Of a stretch of 64,000 nt of DNA, positions 18,366-28,814 are shown piece after piece. The notes beneath the pieces were generated by a model. That model was not told where the DNA came from, ran no database searches, and saw only the letters and a list, made by a program, of their open reading frames with translations. Positions within the stretch are counted from its first letter, which is position 1; the number at the start of each line of letters is the position of its first letter. Origin of the DNA: Epiperipatus broadwayi (taxonomy: Eukaryota; Onychophora; Udeonychophora; Euonychophora; Peripatidae); contig JAQFVV010012512.1 in assembly GCA_028023455.1 (NCBI GenBank), forward strand, positions 844,413 to 908,412, read 5' to 3'. The translations under genes and the position numbers were made by a program.

Positions 18366-18433
18366 TCTGCAGGAAGTGAACCCCGGGACAACTGCTTGTA
18401 AGGCGACTGTGCCAACCACTCGGCCACCAATGC
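18366..18433 (-). other. tRNA-like / SINE-head-like sequence
   Basis: On the minus strand this reads GGTGGCCGAGTGGTTGGCAC and on to CCGGGGTTCACTTCC. TGGCCGAGTGG fits the pol III A box of Leu/Ser-type tRNAs, and GGGTTCACTTCC resembles a decayed B box at tRNA-like spacing. The middle cannot be folded into a full tRNA by eye, so a tRNA-derived SINE head or tRNA pseudogene is more likely than a working tRNA. It sits in the spacer between the two copies of the direct duplication. Confidence 0.5.
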
Positions 18434-18487
18434 TTGACGAGTTGTCATTTATTTCATAATCAGAATATAAATTTTTGCAATAGTAGC

Positions 18488-19405
18488 TTAAAAATCACAA
18501 GTATTGCAATTATAATTTAAACTTTTTGTTTGGAAAACTTTGCTTAATATAGTAAAATAGTAATTAAAAGTCTTTGTATGAAATATAACATCTGACAAAA
18601 AAAATCTCACAATTAACACTCAACATATATTATTAGTAGTTGATTTCAAAATTCTAGTAAACCAGATGTGTTACTGCTTTTAATTATCACACAGACAGGT
18701 TGGCTTTTGAAACATATTCTATGTAATTGAGAAATTGTATAAAACACATTTAAATAGTTTTATCATCATCAAACAATTAACAATTCATAGCTGAATAAAC
18801 ATCCCACCGAGTTCAATCACTTTCTCCAAATTCATAGCTGAATGAACATCCCACCAAGTTCAATCACTTTCTCCATTCCATAACTATTCATTTATAAACA
18901 AACCAACAAAGTTCTACCTTTCCCAATCTGTCTAAAAAATTGTTGTTTCAGAACCTGTCACAATATCTTATGAGCAATTTTAAAACTTCAACCATCTGTA
19001 TAGAATCATCTATTTCACGTAATACCCAAATCACCTCCACGACTGACTTTTATTTTTTTCAGTAACATTAATGAAATTTATTTCATTATTACAACAAAAG
19101 ATAACACCATGTAGTTTTTTGTATTATATTCAACATACATCTTTCATTGTTCAATGAATGTCTAAAATTTCTGAATTGCAAGTTAGTTATGTGTCTAAAT
19201 CTTAGGTTTATAATTAAAAAATGTTAAAACATTTACTAAAAGCATATTTCAAACAAATCAGTATATATACTTCTAATTGTAAAGTAGTTCAATGAAATCA
19301 TTACAACCAAATTTAATCGCAGGTTTTAATAACATTTATAAGTAAACATAAGAAAGGGTTATCCTGTGATGTTTATTGGCAAATTCCATTCTTTTATTAT
19401 TTTTA
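18488..19405. repeat. Direct duplication, copy 2
   Basis: Same repeat as 17,262-18,143, about 1.23 kb downstream. It differs by substitutions and by a small internal tandem repeat (TTCATAGCTGAATRAACATCCCACC, twice near 18,785-18,860). Confidence 0.9.
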
Positions 19406-19811
19406 CCAATTACATTTCTGTGATATACTAATTAAAACCTGACATGAGATACTACCCAGAACCATGGATACAGCTACTGATGAGGTATTCAGTGATGTAT
19501 TCACTGTCAAATAATTATTTGCTTAGAACAAACAACAATAATAACCATTGGAGTATTCATTGTTGCTAACATACGTGCTCACGTGATATATAAAAAATAG
19601 GTATACAGAATTATTAACTTGAAAACTTACGCAAGAACTATCTGCTAGTAGTATAAATTAATTGTGAAGTAGAGTGAACATTAATTAGTTCAGTGCCAGT
19701 TGGACATTTTAAAGGTTGGTGATAAATACTGATTAACCTCAGCGGTTAAACAACCCAATTTGGCACAGTCAAGTACAGAACCTGTAAAAGAAACATTAAA
19801 CATAATCAGCA

Positions 19812-20366
19812 ATGGCCACCATGTACCAAATGTCAATAGGAGAATTTAATATTGAGAACCCTACCAACTGGTCACTATACGTTAATCACGTGGGAAAAAT
19901 TTTCATTGTTAATAATATCAAGAAAAACAAAATAAAGGTGGCCACATTACTAGGAATTTCCAGAATGAAAGTGCTTGAGATCACAAACCATCTATGTGAA
20001 CTGTCAGAGCCTGAAACTTTTCAATATGATGAAATTGTTCAAAAATTAACAGGACACTTCTGCCCTCTCCCATCGAAACACATCACAAGACTGCAATCTA
20101 GAAATCGACAGCAAATGAAAGCAGAAATTTTCAAAGAATTTGACACAGTGCTAAGGGAACTAGCAAAAAATTGTGTCTATGGACAATTTCTAGAAGAGGC
20201 CCTGTTGGATCAGTTTATGGGGCATATACAACACTAAATTCTGTGAACAACTACTAGCCGATTCGGAGATAAATTACAAGGATGCGATTAAAAGAGGTAT
20301 TGCACACAAGTTTGTCATGAACCAAGCTAAAGAATATCTGGATACCACACCATCAGTAAAATCATT
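19812..20366 (+). pseudogene. Gypsy-type Gag fragment, frameshifted
   Basis: Starts MATMYQMSIGEFNIENPTNW. It has the usual pattern of small Gypsy Gag (capsid) proteins: a W-x-x-Y motif near residue 20, a KVATLLG-like block near residue 43, then FDTVLRELAKNCVYG and FLEEALLDQF, which match the conserved region before the capsid end. The first frame ends at 20,237, but the conserved continuation (GIYNTKFCEQLLADSEI, then a lysine- and alanine-rich helix) follows in another frame, so one small indel near 20,215 breaks it. No zinc knuckle, protease or polymerase follows: at about 20,355 the sequence jumps into LTR-like DNA. Upstream, TTGGCACAGTCAAG near 19,761 could be a decayed primer-binding site. 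A dead retroelement remnant. Confidence 0.75.
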
Positions 20367-21695
20367 TCCATTTTTTTTGTTCTTTAAGTTTATTTATGAT
20401 TTTTGTTGTGCGATAAATTAAATTATATAAAGGTTAAACATAATTTCGGGCGTGAATTGCTATATAGATTTGTAAAGTTATATTAGTGGAGAGTAATCTT
20501 AGGTTGGGTGAATGAATTGGATATATTGGTGTAATTAGTAGATGTAGTATGAGATCCACTATGCGCAGGATTGCATATATATGCCACACACCTTCTGTTT
20601 GCCTATGGATGGGTTTGTAAGTCAGCAAAGGACCGCAGTCCATTCCTATGGAGTTTTTTGTTTATTGTTCTACTCACCAACAAATGTAGCATTCCTTTTG
20701 GTAGAGAGACAATGTCTTCTCTAACTCTACTTACTGTTCAGATGTACATTCCTGACAGTATAGTATTTTGTGTTGTCGTATTTTCATGCTACATTGAATA
20801 CATAAATGTATCAGATGGATTGGAGCCAGTTTGACTGTGAACTTTTGGCCTAAGGTTAAATAAGGATAGAATATTTTCTTTCAAATGCAAATCTATGTAG
20901 TCTATTCATACTCAACACTCTAAATAAAAATGCATTAAATTTAAGTTCAGTATAGACACTTGCATGGGCTCGTTACCGGTTAATTATGTATTGGTTTTCA
21001 TATTTGATCAAAATATATAGACATTCGGTAAACACTGATACCTTATGGTGAATATCTAAGATGTAATTATTTCGGATGTCTTTTAAGTTATTGGTGCCAA
21101 TGCGGTATCTTATGATGAATACCATTGGGTTTCTTTTATTCCCTATGCAATTGGCAGTATCAATGACTTTGTATTTTGATCATTTATGTTTATTTTAAAA
21201 TGTTTTTTGACCGTGTACTCTATGTAACTGATCTATATTCAACATTAAAAACTTAACATTTTAAAACAAACTTTTATAAACCCATCTGTGCAAACTTATA
21301 AAATTAAAATGTAAATTTATAAAAATTAAAATGTAAATTAAAATCAAAGTAAAAAAAATGTAAGTTAAATTTCAAAAAATAAACTGATACTAAAACAATT
21401 TTAAATATTATATATATGTGCATAAATAAATGTTTGTTTGTTAATTTCTGGCAGTGGCTTATTTTATTCTTTTTTTATATATTCTTAGATAAGAATTTAT
21501 TATAAGATATAAATCTCTGCTTTTCCACTGAGCTAGTGACAACAGGCTAATGACCGGAATCAAAATATATAAAATATTTTTTGACTTATGTATCTGCCTA
21601 CTTTATAATTTTTTCTAGGTTCAAATGCCTAGATGGCACCCTGTAGTGCAGGTTACATTAAGCTCACTTTCTCCGGATCGTTATAATATATACAC
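20355..21695 (+). mobile_element. Truncated LTR remnant joined to the gag fragment
   Basis: Matches, in reverse orientation, bases 44,144-45,441 of the solo LTR inside E1: TGTTCTTTAAGTTTATTTAT, CGGGCGTGAATKGCT, GCATAAATAAATGTTTGT and CACCCTGTAGTGCAG recur in order. The homology starts abruptly at GTAAAATCATTTCC, directly after the gag fragment, and stops at the solo LTR terminus (here CGTTATA instead of CGTTACA). It therefore looks like the 3' part of a 3' LTR fused to gag by deletion. Confidence 0.85.
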
Positions 21696-21707
21696 AGTAA
21701 TACTCAT

Positions 21708-21955
21708 ATAAATTATAGTTATTTTATTAAAAGCACTTTAGACTCTGCATCTTGTAGTCGTTATCAACACTGATTATCCAAAATGAGACATCCTTTTACA
21801 ATACCCATAATTCAATTTAGTTTAGTTCTCCCACAATTTTTGAACTATGGGTATTGTGAAAGAATATCTGGTTTTGATTATTCAATATTATATAGTTGAT
21901 AAGGACAACGAGATGGATAGTCAAAAGTACTTCTAATAAAATAATTATAATTTAT
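21708..21955. mobile_element. Foldback MITE-like inverted repeat
   Basis: About 105 bases (ATAAATTATAGTTATTTTAT and on to ACAATACCCATAATTCAA) reappear as an imperfect reverse complement ending at 21,955, with a short loop near 21,815-21,838. Non-coding. It lies directly beside the LTR remnant. Target duplications were not resolved. Confidence 0.7.
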
Positions 21956-22850
21956 GTTAATTTTAATATATATAATTTCTCAAGTTGATTTTAAATATTA
22001 AATTTCTGTCATGTATTTTGCATATTTAATTTTATTGATAACATAAATATTTAAACAAAATATATTAGAGGTAATATTATTATAGTTATAGTTTCTCATT
22101 ATGTATCCTATTTAACATACAATTATATTATTTAACATCTATATAGAATAATAATAATATAAACGTGGATTGAATCATGACTAGGAAATAACTTGATGTA
22201 AGCTTCAGTCTGATAATTATCCATGGCTATTAACAAGTAAAAGAATGTTTTGGACATTGTCACTCCAACATTAGGTGATTTATGGACAGATAATCATATC
22301 ACTTGAATCAAAATTTTTCATCATAACACCTTATGGCAGTTTTATGTATTTAAGAAATTCCATTCCATTATCCATCTATGTTAAACATAATAAAGTTAAA
22401 TTAAAATGACATAACAAAAAAACAGTGCTCAAAATGGTGTTGAATTAAAAAAGTAATAATTACATAAAAACAGACAGTGAAATATAAATATATATTTATT
22501 TATTTCTATTATTAACATAAGAAAAGTATATGTGAAAGAAATAGAAACAAATATTTTTTTTCATAACTTTTCAAAATTATTGTGAAAATTGACCAAGAAC
22601 GAATTTCTTCCAATGTCTTTAATATTTTGGCAATGCGTGAAAATAAACTGCTCTTATGGTAAAATCGAAAATGGTATTTCAAACTGGTTATTAATCAAAA
22701 TTCATCAAAAATTTAAAAAAAGTGTAATATAAATGTAGATGTTTTAAGATTTAAATAATAAAAATAATGTTTATTATTAATTTTATCTTATTATATTTTG
22801 TACAGTATTGATATATATATATATATATATATACTTGGATTTATTTTTAG
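21956..22850. other. Gene-poor interval
   Basis: AT-rich unique sequence. Nothing recognised until the acceptor-like TTTATTTTTAG ending at 22,850. Confidence 0.5.
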
Positions 22851-22859
22851 GATTACAAA

Positions 22860-22898
22860 ATGTTTGCAGCCAAGTCCCTGTTCCTTCTCCTTCTTACA
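22860..22898 (+). CDS. Candidate first coding exon with signal-peptide start (partial)
   Basis: ATG followed by MFAAKSLFLLLLT, 13 codons, then a clean GTAAGAAA donor at 22,899. Upstream, TTTATTTTTAG ending at 22,850 resembles a splice acceptor, so the exon may be 22,851-22,898 with nine bases of 5' UTR. A lysine followed by a leucine/phenylalanine run is the form of a secretory signal peptide, and the segment is less AT-rich than its surroundings. The protein would be secreted or membrane-inserted; its identity cannot be told from 13 residues. No following exon was found in the window, which may mean long introns full of repeats, or that this is chance. Confidence 0.4.
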
Positions 22899-24090
22899 GT
22901 AAGAAAATGTGATATCTTTAATTTACTATTGAATTTGAAGAAATTGTTATTTAAAGTAAATTTTCAATTAGATCACTAAAATATCTACAAAAATAAATTG
23001 TGTTTTTCTCAAGAATAAGATTTAATGTTCAAACAACATAATGTATATAATACAATTATGTTCTAATTCACAGAACAAACAAATGTAAACACTTACTCAG
23101 ATAATAGAAAAACCAGATTCCTAAGTAATCTTTTTAAAATATACCTAAAAGTAATATCTATCTTTTGCTATATCAATGATCTTTTTATATGTATTAATAC
23201 TAAACATTTTTAGATATTTATTTTAAAATGATGCTTTAGGGATCAGATTTGTTAAAATTATCCTTGTAAAATATTCAGAAGTTCTTATTCATTAAATATA
23301 TTTATATTTTTAACATTACATAATTGGAAAATTCTAAAATATTTACAAGCTCATTAAAATATATATTTCACTACAATATATTATATTATTTTGAAAATTC
23401 AAAATTATTATATTACTGGAAGGTTCTTGAAAGCAGAAAGGGTACAAATAATGAAGTTATAGAAGAATAAATGTGAACAAAGTGATTATACAGAAATTGG
23501 GTTATTGGTTTTTATGCTAGGTTTGGAAAAAAGATAAGGAGAATGTGGATATAAACGTCATAGAGTTAACAAAGATTATGTTGTGGAAATGGGATAGAGC
23601 AGATTATGGGAAAACATAGGATGAGAAATGGCAAAAAAAAGGTAAAGTGGCTAACATGTTTCTCAGGGCATAATTGTTGAAAGATTCTTGACTCTGTTTA
23701 AGGAGAAGACAGCAAATCACATCAAATCACATCAGCTTTAATTATAAGTGTTAAAGCAGAATGAATTCAAAATCTCGATCAGAAAATCTTCAATCCCACA
23801 CCAATTGTTTTCGAGCTTGTGGTAAGCTCCATCTAGTGAACACTTTAGTACAAGCTTAATGCAAGTTACACATTTTGTGTAATGTTTTATTAATTATTAT
23901 AAATGTACTCTTGAAGGTTTTTGTGGTTTTGTAATGCTTTGCCTATTAATATATGGTGAAACTGAACTGAGTTCACACCCACATAGCTATCTGATTTGTA
24001 AGGCTGATTTTGAAGACATTTATGTGTCCGAAAACTTTAAGTTTTTAAATCGATAGTAACAAATTAAATTAGTGTTACATTTCCCTTTAT
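22899..24090. other. Gene-poor interval (possible intron)
   Basis: AT-rich. A stretch at 23,761-23,821 begins with ATG and ends before GTAAGC, but lacks other exon signals. Nothing else recognised. Confidence 0.4.
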
Positions 24091-24099
24091 TTAAATCAT

Positions 24100-24400
24100 T
24101 TATTTGACTGTTTATCTGCTGAGCCATTTCTTGTGGTTGCTGATCTATCTTCTGAGATAGTCTTTTATATATTCATTAAATTCATGGATGTGCTGATTCA
24201 TTCACTCATAGTGTTGATCCTAGTTTTTGATAAATCTTCTTAAAGTGTTTACAAATTTATTTAAATTAGGCAATCACAGCTTGCAACAACTCTTGATCAC
24301 CATGCTCTTCCTCCATCCCTTCGGTAACTACTTTTTTATCCTGCTGACTACTTTTTATCCTGCTCCATATTAATCTCTTTCTATTCTTATATATAATTAA
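24100..24400 (-). pseudogene. Possible decayed Gag coiled-coil remnant
   Basis: On the minus strand, interrupted frames read GMEEEHGDQELLQAVIA and, further on, RLSQKIDQQPQEMAQQINSQ. The charged, glutamine-rich helical character resembles the N-terminal Gag coiled coils of E1 and E2, but no specific alignment is convincing. Broken by several stops. Confidence 0.25.
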
Positions 24401-24859
24401 AAAATATTTGTATTTTTATTTCTGTTTTTCCTTTCTTTCATTTGTTTTGTTCTGTCTCCTGATCACTTACACACCTAGAGTTAACACCTTCATCTATTTA
24501 CCAATACATTTCCAAAGATTTTATGATCACTAGTTCTTAGCCTTTATTCTACTATGTGTTACTATTTATACCAAATTACCTGTTCACATATTTTTTATGT
24601 ACTCAATTATTTATATATTAAGTGCCCTATATTATACCAGCATATCATCAATGCCTACTTAATTTCCTATATGTGTGATTGATAAAACATTATCATATTA
24701 GGCCACAATCCCTCTTTTTTAAAAAAAAACTTATTTAAGAGTAAGCAATTTCTACAATAGTGTGCCTTGTTTTTACCATCACCCATCCTTTTCATGCTGT
24801 CAAAAATATTACTATTTATTTAATAAATTAACCAACAATAATTTATATTGCACATGCAT

Positions 24860-24955
24860 ATATTCATAATGGAGTCCATATATCAAATCATAAATTGGAT
24901 TGGAGCAATATTCATAATGGAGTCCATATATCAAATCATAAATTGGATTGGAGCA
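24860..24955. repeat. 48-bp tandem duplication
   Basis: TATTCATAATGGAGTCCATA and the 28 bases after it are repeated without visible change, ending TTGGATTGGAGCA each time. Confidence 0.95.
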
Positions 24956-25328
24956 ATGAATGAGATTAATCACTCATGAGTGGCATGAATATATCACATC
25001 CTCAAGGCAATGACAAAAATCTCCATCCATCAACAAAATTTCAATATAACTAACCAAACTCCAACAATCAAATATCCAATCCAACCTACAAAACCATAGA
25101 TTTTCTATAACATTAATTCTCCAAATATGCATAAAACTATTATTCTATAATTTACCACTATCAATATTTTAGTGCCCATCTCCAATAGTATTTCATTAAT
25201 AACCAAAATACTTAAAAAAATCTATTAACCCTTTACACTAATTATAAGTTGTGATAGAAATATGATTTTAAAATTGAAACTAAGCTGTTTTATGGGTGTA
25301 TTCATTTATCAACATCCATAAAAAATAA

Positions 25329-25466
<138 letters not shown>

Positions 25467-27160
25467 CCGAAAGTTTAAAATAAAACATAAAGCCAAAAAT
25501 ATTTCTATACAAAAAATTGCACACAATTTTTTTTTGATTATACATCTAAGTTTCATCTCTATTATGACTCCTTGTCTCAGGTAGATAGCATTATCTTGAG
25601 CCCTCCTTTGGGTAGCCATTTTGTAAGTATAAAAATAATTAGCTACAAGTCTCTTAAGACTCAAAGTATAGTGGGGACCATTCTTTATATATGGTCATTA
25701 AATATAATGATGATGATGATGATTCCGGTCACAACTTCTGCAATTAATTCACAACAAAAATTTAGCTTTTATACACCTATAAGCACTTCACTAAAACCAT
25801 ATTATATTTAAACTGGGACGTAATCATTAATATTCACCACAGATGATGATGGCCATACCATACAACATAAGATTTAGCCTCTTATAAATTTATAGTTATT
25901 TACATTGTGATTTAACCATTAATATTCAACAGTGATTATGATGGTCTTAACTAATCTTACAACATAAAATAAAATTTTAGCTTTTTACAAACCTTATTTA
26001 CCTAAAACATTATTATATTTAAATTGTGATCCATTGCTAAACATTTATTAGTGATAATGAATGATCATAATTAAATGATAAAATTAAAAATAGCAATACT
26101 AATACTATAATGCAAACACCAAATATTGTATAATTATATTTATTAAGATTCTTCCTTTTAATAAAACAAATTTCTAATTGGCCAATTGACTTCAATTATT
26201 ATATCCATTAAATAATATGTTATTAAAACAAAATAATGAATACTATATATGTAACTAAATAAAAAATAGATATATGTGTATGCTCCTAATCATTTAAATA
26301 AGCTGGTTTAAAATGAAACAAAACAATACAAAAACAAAACATTCCATCTAATGCTTATTCAATATTTCTTCCAGCTTTATTATATATGTCACAAAGGCAA
26401 TACAAAAGTCATTCATGAAATATGTGTGTTCACTTTCATACATGTGACTTTGTACTCTATTAATTTGCTCCCTTAAATAAACAATTATTAGTCAATGATA
26501 TTTTACTCTAACTTATTTTGACTTATCATAATTGAGGTATGTCTGTATATGCAGTCACACACACAGACACTTGGGATATGTTAGCATATATATCATGTTA
26601 AAATGTTTCCCTTCATAACATTTCTTCATAAATAAATTATACATAAAAAATCACTTAAATCTCATGCAAAACAACATTTATATCAGATTTAACTATGCAA
26701 ATAAATTTTAAAAAATACTTTATAATGTATATATTGACAGAAAAAAAAACAGAATTGAAAACTGCTGACACTTAATGGTCAAGTAACAAAAAAAATTAAT
26801 TGCTCCATTCATTTGTCAAAACATCTTTTTCGTTTTGACCATTTAAAATTCTGACAACAAAAGAAAAAAGAATCAAAATCAAAATTTTTGTGTAATTAAA
26901 AATGTCTGTCTCTGATTTACACATTCACACTTTCATTTTAGACACATGTGATGACCGCTTAAACCATCTATTCTAGACTGTTTTATTTTAAAGAAAAAAT
27001 AAGATATATATTGAAATGGCTCTATTTAATATAAGAGTCTAATGCATCTAATATTATCTCTTACAATATTTATTTTTTCTGTATTGCTTACTAATAAATA
27101 TTACTTATTAATATCTATAATATGAACATATATATAACATATAGGTGTGGTAATGAGACT
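25467..27160. other. Gene-poor interval
   Basis: AT-rich unique DNA with no recognisable gene. Ends in short AT repeats with a duplicated AGTAATGAGACTATATAT (27,150-27,200). Confidence 0.5.
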
Positions 27161-27188
27161 ATATATATATATATATATATATAGTAAT

Positions 27189-27218
<30 letters not shown>

Positions 27219-27219
<1 letters not shown>

Positions 27220-27366
27220 ATAGACAGGTACAAGCTCAGACTTTCACATGACGCACCACTCTCCACACTATCTCATAACACTGATACACCTGAACACACA
27301 TATGTTATGAGATAGTGTGGAGAGTGGTGAGTCATGTGAAAGTCTGTGCCCGTACCCTGTCTATTA
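27219..27366. repeat. 63-bp inverted repeat of the Penelope-like region
   Basis: Left arm 27,219-27,281 (TAATAGACAGGTACAAGC onward) and right arm 27,303-27,366 are near-perfect reverse complements around a 21-base loop. The right arm is also the start of the direct repeat at 27,303 and 27,775. The left arm is therefore an inverted copy of the same terminal sequence joined head to head, an arrangement common at the ends of Penelope-like elements. Confidence 0.9.
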
Positions 27367-27412
27367 CATATATAGACACAGGTATATATAAGCCTGTGTA
27401 TTTCAACTATTA
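27303..27412 (+). repeat. Direct repeat copy 1 (possible pLTR edge)
   Basis: About 110 bases, from TGTTATGAGATAGTGTGG to CCTGTGTATTTCAACTATTA, repeated at 27,775-27,883 with few differences. The 472-base offset defines a unit that contains the hammerhead-like motif. Confidence 0.9.
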
Positions 27413-27676
27413 CATATTAGAGATGTCTGCCTATCCCTTGTATATGTATTTAATGGATTATGTCCTGTACATGAGGGGGTCAGATTGGCCTTAGGTCAAC
27501 ATGGGTGTGACAATAATCTCGGCCTCAGGGTGGCCTTTGAGCGTTCCATCGTCAGATTTTCAATTGGATGGACAGTTGAAAATTTGGAGTGTGGAGTAGA
27601 TTGAAGACTGTCCATTAAAGTAGGAGGATTTGCTATCTTCATGTATATCTGAGCACTTGTAGCATATATGTGTAAA

Positions 27677-27744
27677 GATGGTAATCTGGACCAACTGATG
27701 ATTGCTGGTTTAGCATGAAATACATATATTGGTGATTATTTATC
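27677..27744 (+). ncRNA. Hammerhead ribozyme-like motif 1
   Basis: Conserved core CTGATGA (27,695-27,701) and GAAA (27,717-27,720). Stem II is TGC/GCA with a U-U mismatch at its base. Stem III is minimal: AT / ACAT loop / AT. The cleavage triplet is ATA (NUH rule), giving predicted cleavage after 27,728. Stem I pairs ACCAA with TTGGT, then TAATC with GATTA across an unpaired TGG, where loop contacts normally lie, then GAT with ATC. Type I hammerheads with very short stem III are the form reported in Penelope-like elements, and this one lies between direct repeats next to a GIY-YIG fragment. The weak stem II base leaves activity uncertain. Confidence 0.55.
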
Positions 27745-27774
27745 TTTTCGACATATTGTGTTCGGGTGTATCAG

Positions 27775-27879
27775 TGTTATGAGATAGTGTGGAGAGTGGT
27801 GGGTCATGTGAAAGTCTGTGCTTGTACCCTGTCTATTACATATATAGACACAAGTATATATAAGCCTGTGTACTTCAAC

Positions 27880-27883
<4 letters not shown>
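27775..27883 (+). repeat. Direct repeat copy 2 (possible pLTR edge)
   Basis: Second copy of 27,303-27,412, running straight into the AT microsatellite. Confidence 0.9.

Positions 27884-27973
<90 letters not shown>
27884..27973. repeat. AT microsatellite
   Basis: About 90 bases of pure (AT)n separating the direct repeat from the Penelope-like foldback. Confidence 0.97.
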
Positions 27974-27977
<4 letters not shown>

Positions 27978-28140
27978 CAAAACTACCCCAAATCTAAAAT
28001 TAAACCAGACCAGCATAAAAATAATATTAAAACACAACCTAAGGTTTCACTACTACAAGCAGACTTCTCAAGTGTAAAGAACTACAAAAAACCACACATT
28101 ATATATACTATTAAAAACTACCCACAAATCCATTCACTTC

Positions 28141-28357
28141 CTATCCATCCTTAATATTAAAAGAACTCTTAAATAAGTTAATTGATTCAGAATAATAAAT
28201 TTTCAATAATAAAGACTCTTTAATTCTTCTTTTGATTTCATTTCTCTCAAAGAAGACAACCTTAGCTTCATCAAAATCAATAGTGTGGCCTGTATCTTTT
28301 TCATGGACATACAAAGCAGAACTAAGATATCTATTTTTAACTCTACTTTTATGAAAC
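28141..28357 (-). pseudogene. Penelope-like GIY-YIG endonuclease C-terminal fragment (left arm)
   Basis: Inverted twin of the right-arm fragment, reading FHKSRVKNRYLSSALYVHEK, then DTGHTIDFDEAKVVFFER and so on. It ends early at 28,141 because the tryptophan codon of the right arm (TGG) is TAG here, with a Gly-to-Asp change two residues before. No reverse transcriptase domain on this side; truncated at the palindrome centre. Confidence 0.6.
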
Positions 28358-28361
28358 TTTC

Positions 28362-28608
28362 GTTTCATAAAAGTAGAGTTAAAAATAGATATCTTAGTTC
28401 TGCTTTGTATGTCCATGAAAAAGATACAGGCCACACTATTGATTTTGATGAAGCTAAGGTTGTCTTCTTTGAGAGAAATGAAATCAAAAGAAGAATTAAA
28501 GAGTCTTTATTATTGAAAATTTATTATTCTGAAGCAATTAACTTATTTAAGAGTTCTTTTAATATTAAGGGTGGATGGGAAGTGAATGGATTTGTGGGTA
28601 GTTTTTAA
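28362..28608 (+). pseudogene. Penelope-like GIY-YIG endonuclease C-terminal fragment (right arm)
   Basis: Open frame of about 80 residues. SALYVHEKDTGHTIDF followed by RNEIKRRIKESLLLKIY has the H-x(4-6)-TGH-x-x-(D/N)(F/W) and R-x-x-R/K-x-x-E signature of the C-terminal half of GIY-YIG domains attached to Penelope-like reverse transcriptases; the glutamate of IKES is the expected metal-binding residue. The GIY-YIG motif itself and the polymerase are missing, because the fragment begins at the palindrome centre. A longer apparent frame from 28,285 is produced by reading the left arm backwards. In the intact family this enzyme nicks target DNA for retrotransposition. Confidence 0.65.
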
Positions 28609-28814
28609 TAGTATATATAATGTGTGGTTTTTTGTAGTTCTTTACACTTGAGAAGTCTGCTTGTAGTAGTGAAACCTTAGGTTGTGTTTTAATATTATTT
28701 TTATGCTGGTCTGGTTTAATTTTAGATTTGGGGTAGTTTTGATTTTATATTGACTAGTTTAGCTTTATGCTTGTAATGTTTATATATATATATGACTCAT
28801 TTCAAACACACCAA

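Larger units (their letters stand above)
27974..28744. mobile_element. Near-perfect foldback of a Penelope-like element 3' end
   Basis: Arms of about 383 bases (27,975-28,357 and 28,362-28,744) are reverse complements with only about three visible mismatches, around a four-base loop TTTC at 28,358-28,361. Each arm holds the same C-terminal coding fragment and 3' untranslated sequence, transcribed outward from the centre. The near identity means either a recent inverted duplication or arms kept alike by gene conversion. Confidence 0.9.

Noticed and set aside
18366-18433. Functional tRNA gene
   Set aside because: Only A-box and partial B-box similarity; the acceptor stem and anticodon arm do not pair by eye.
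19470-19515. CTGATGAG as a hammerhead core
   Set aside because: No GAAA follows at the right distance (TCAAA instead), and stem I and III pairing is absent.
23761-23821. ATG-initiated stretch ending before GTAAGC as an exon
   Set aside because: The frame (MNSKSRSENLQSHTNC...) lacks protein-like features and an upstream acceptor tract; probably chance.
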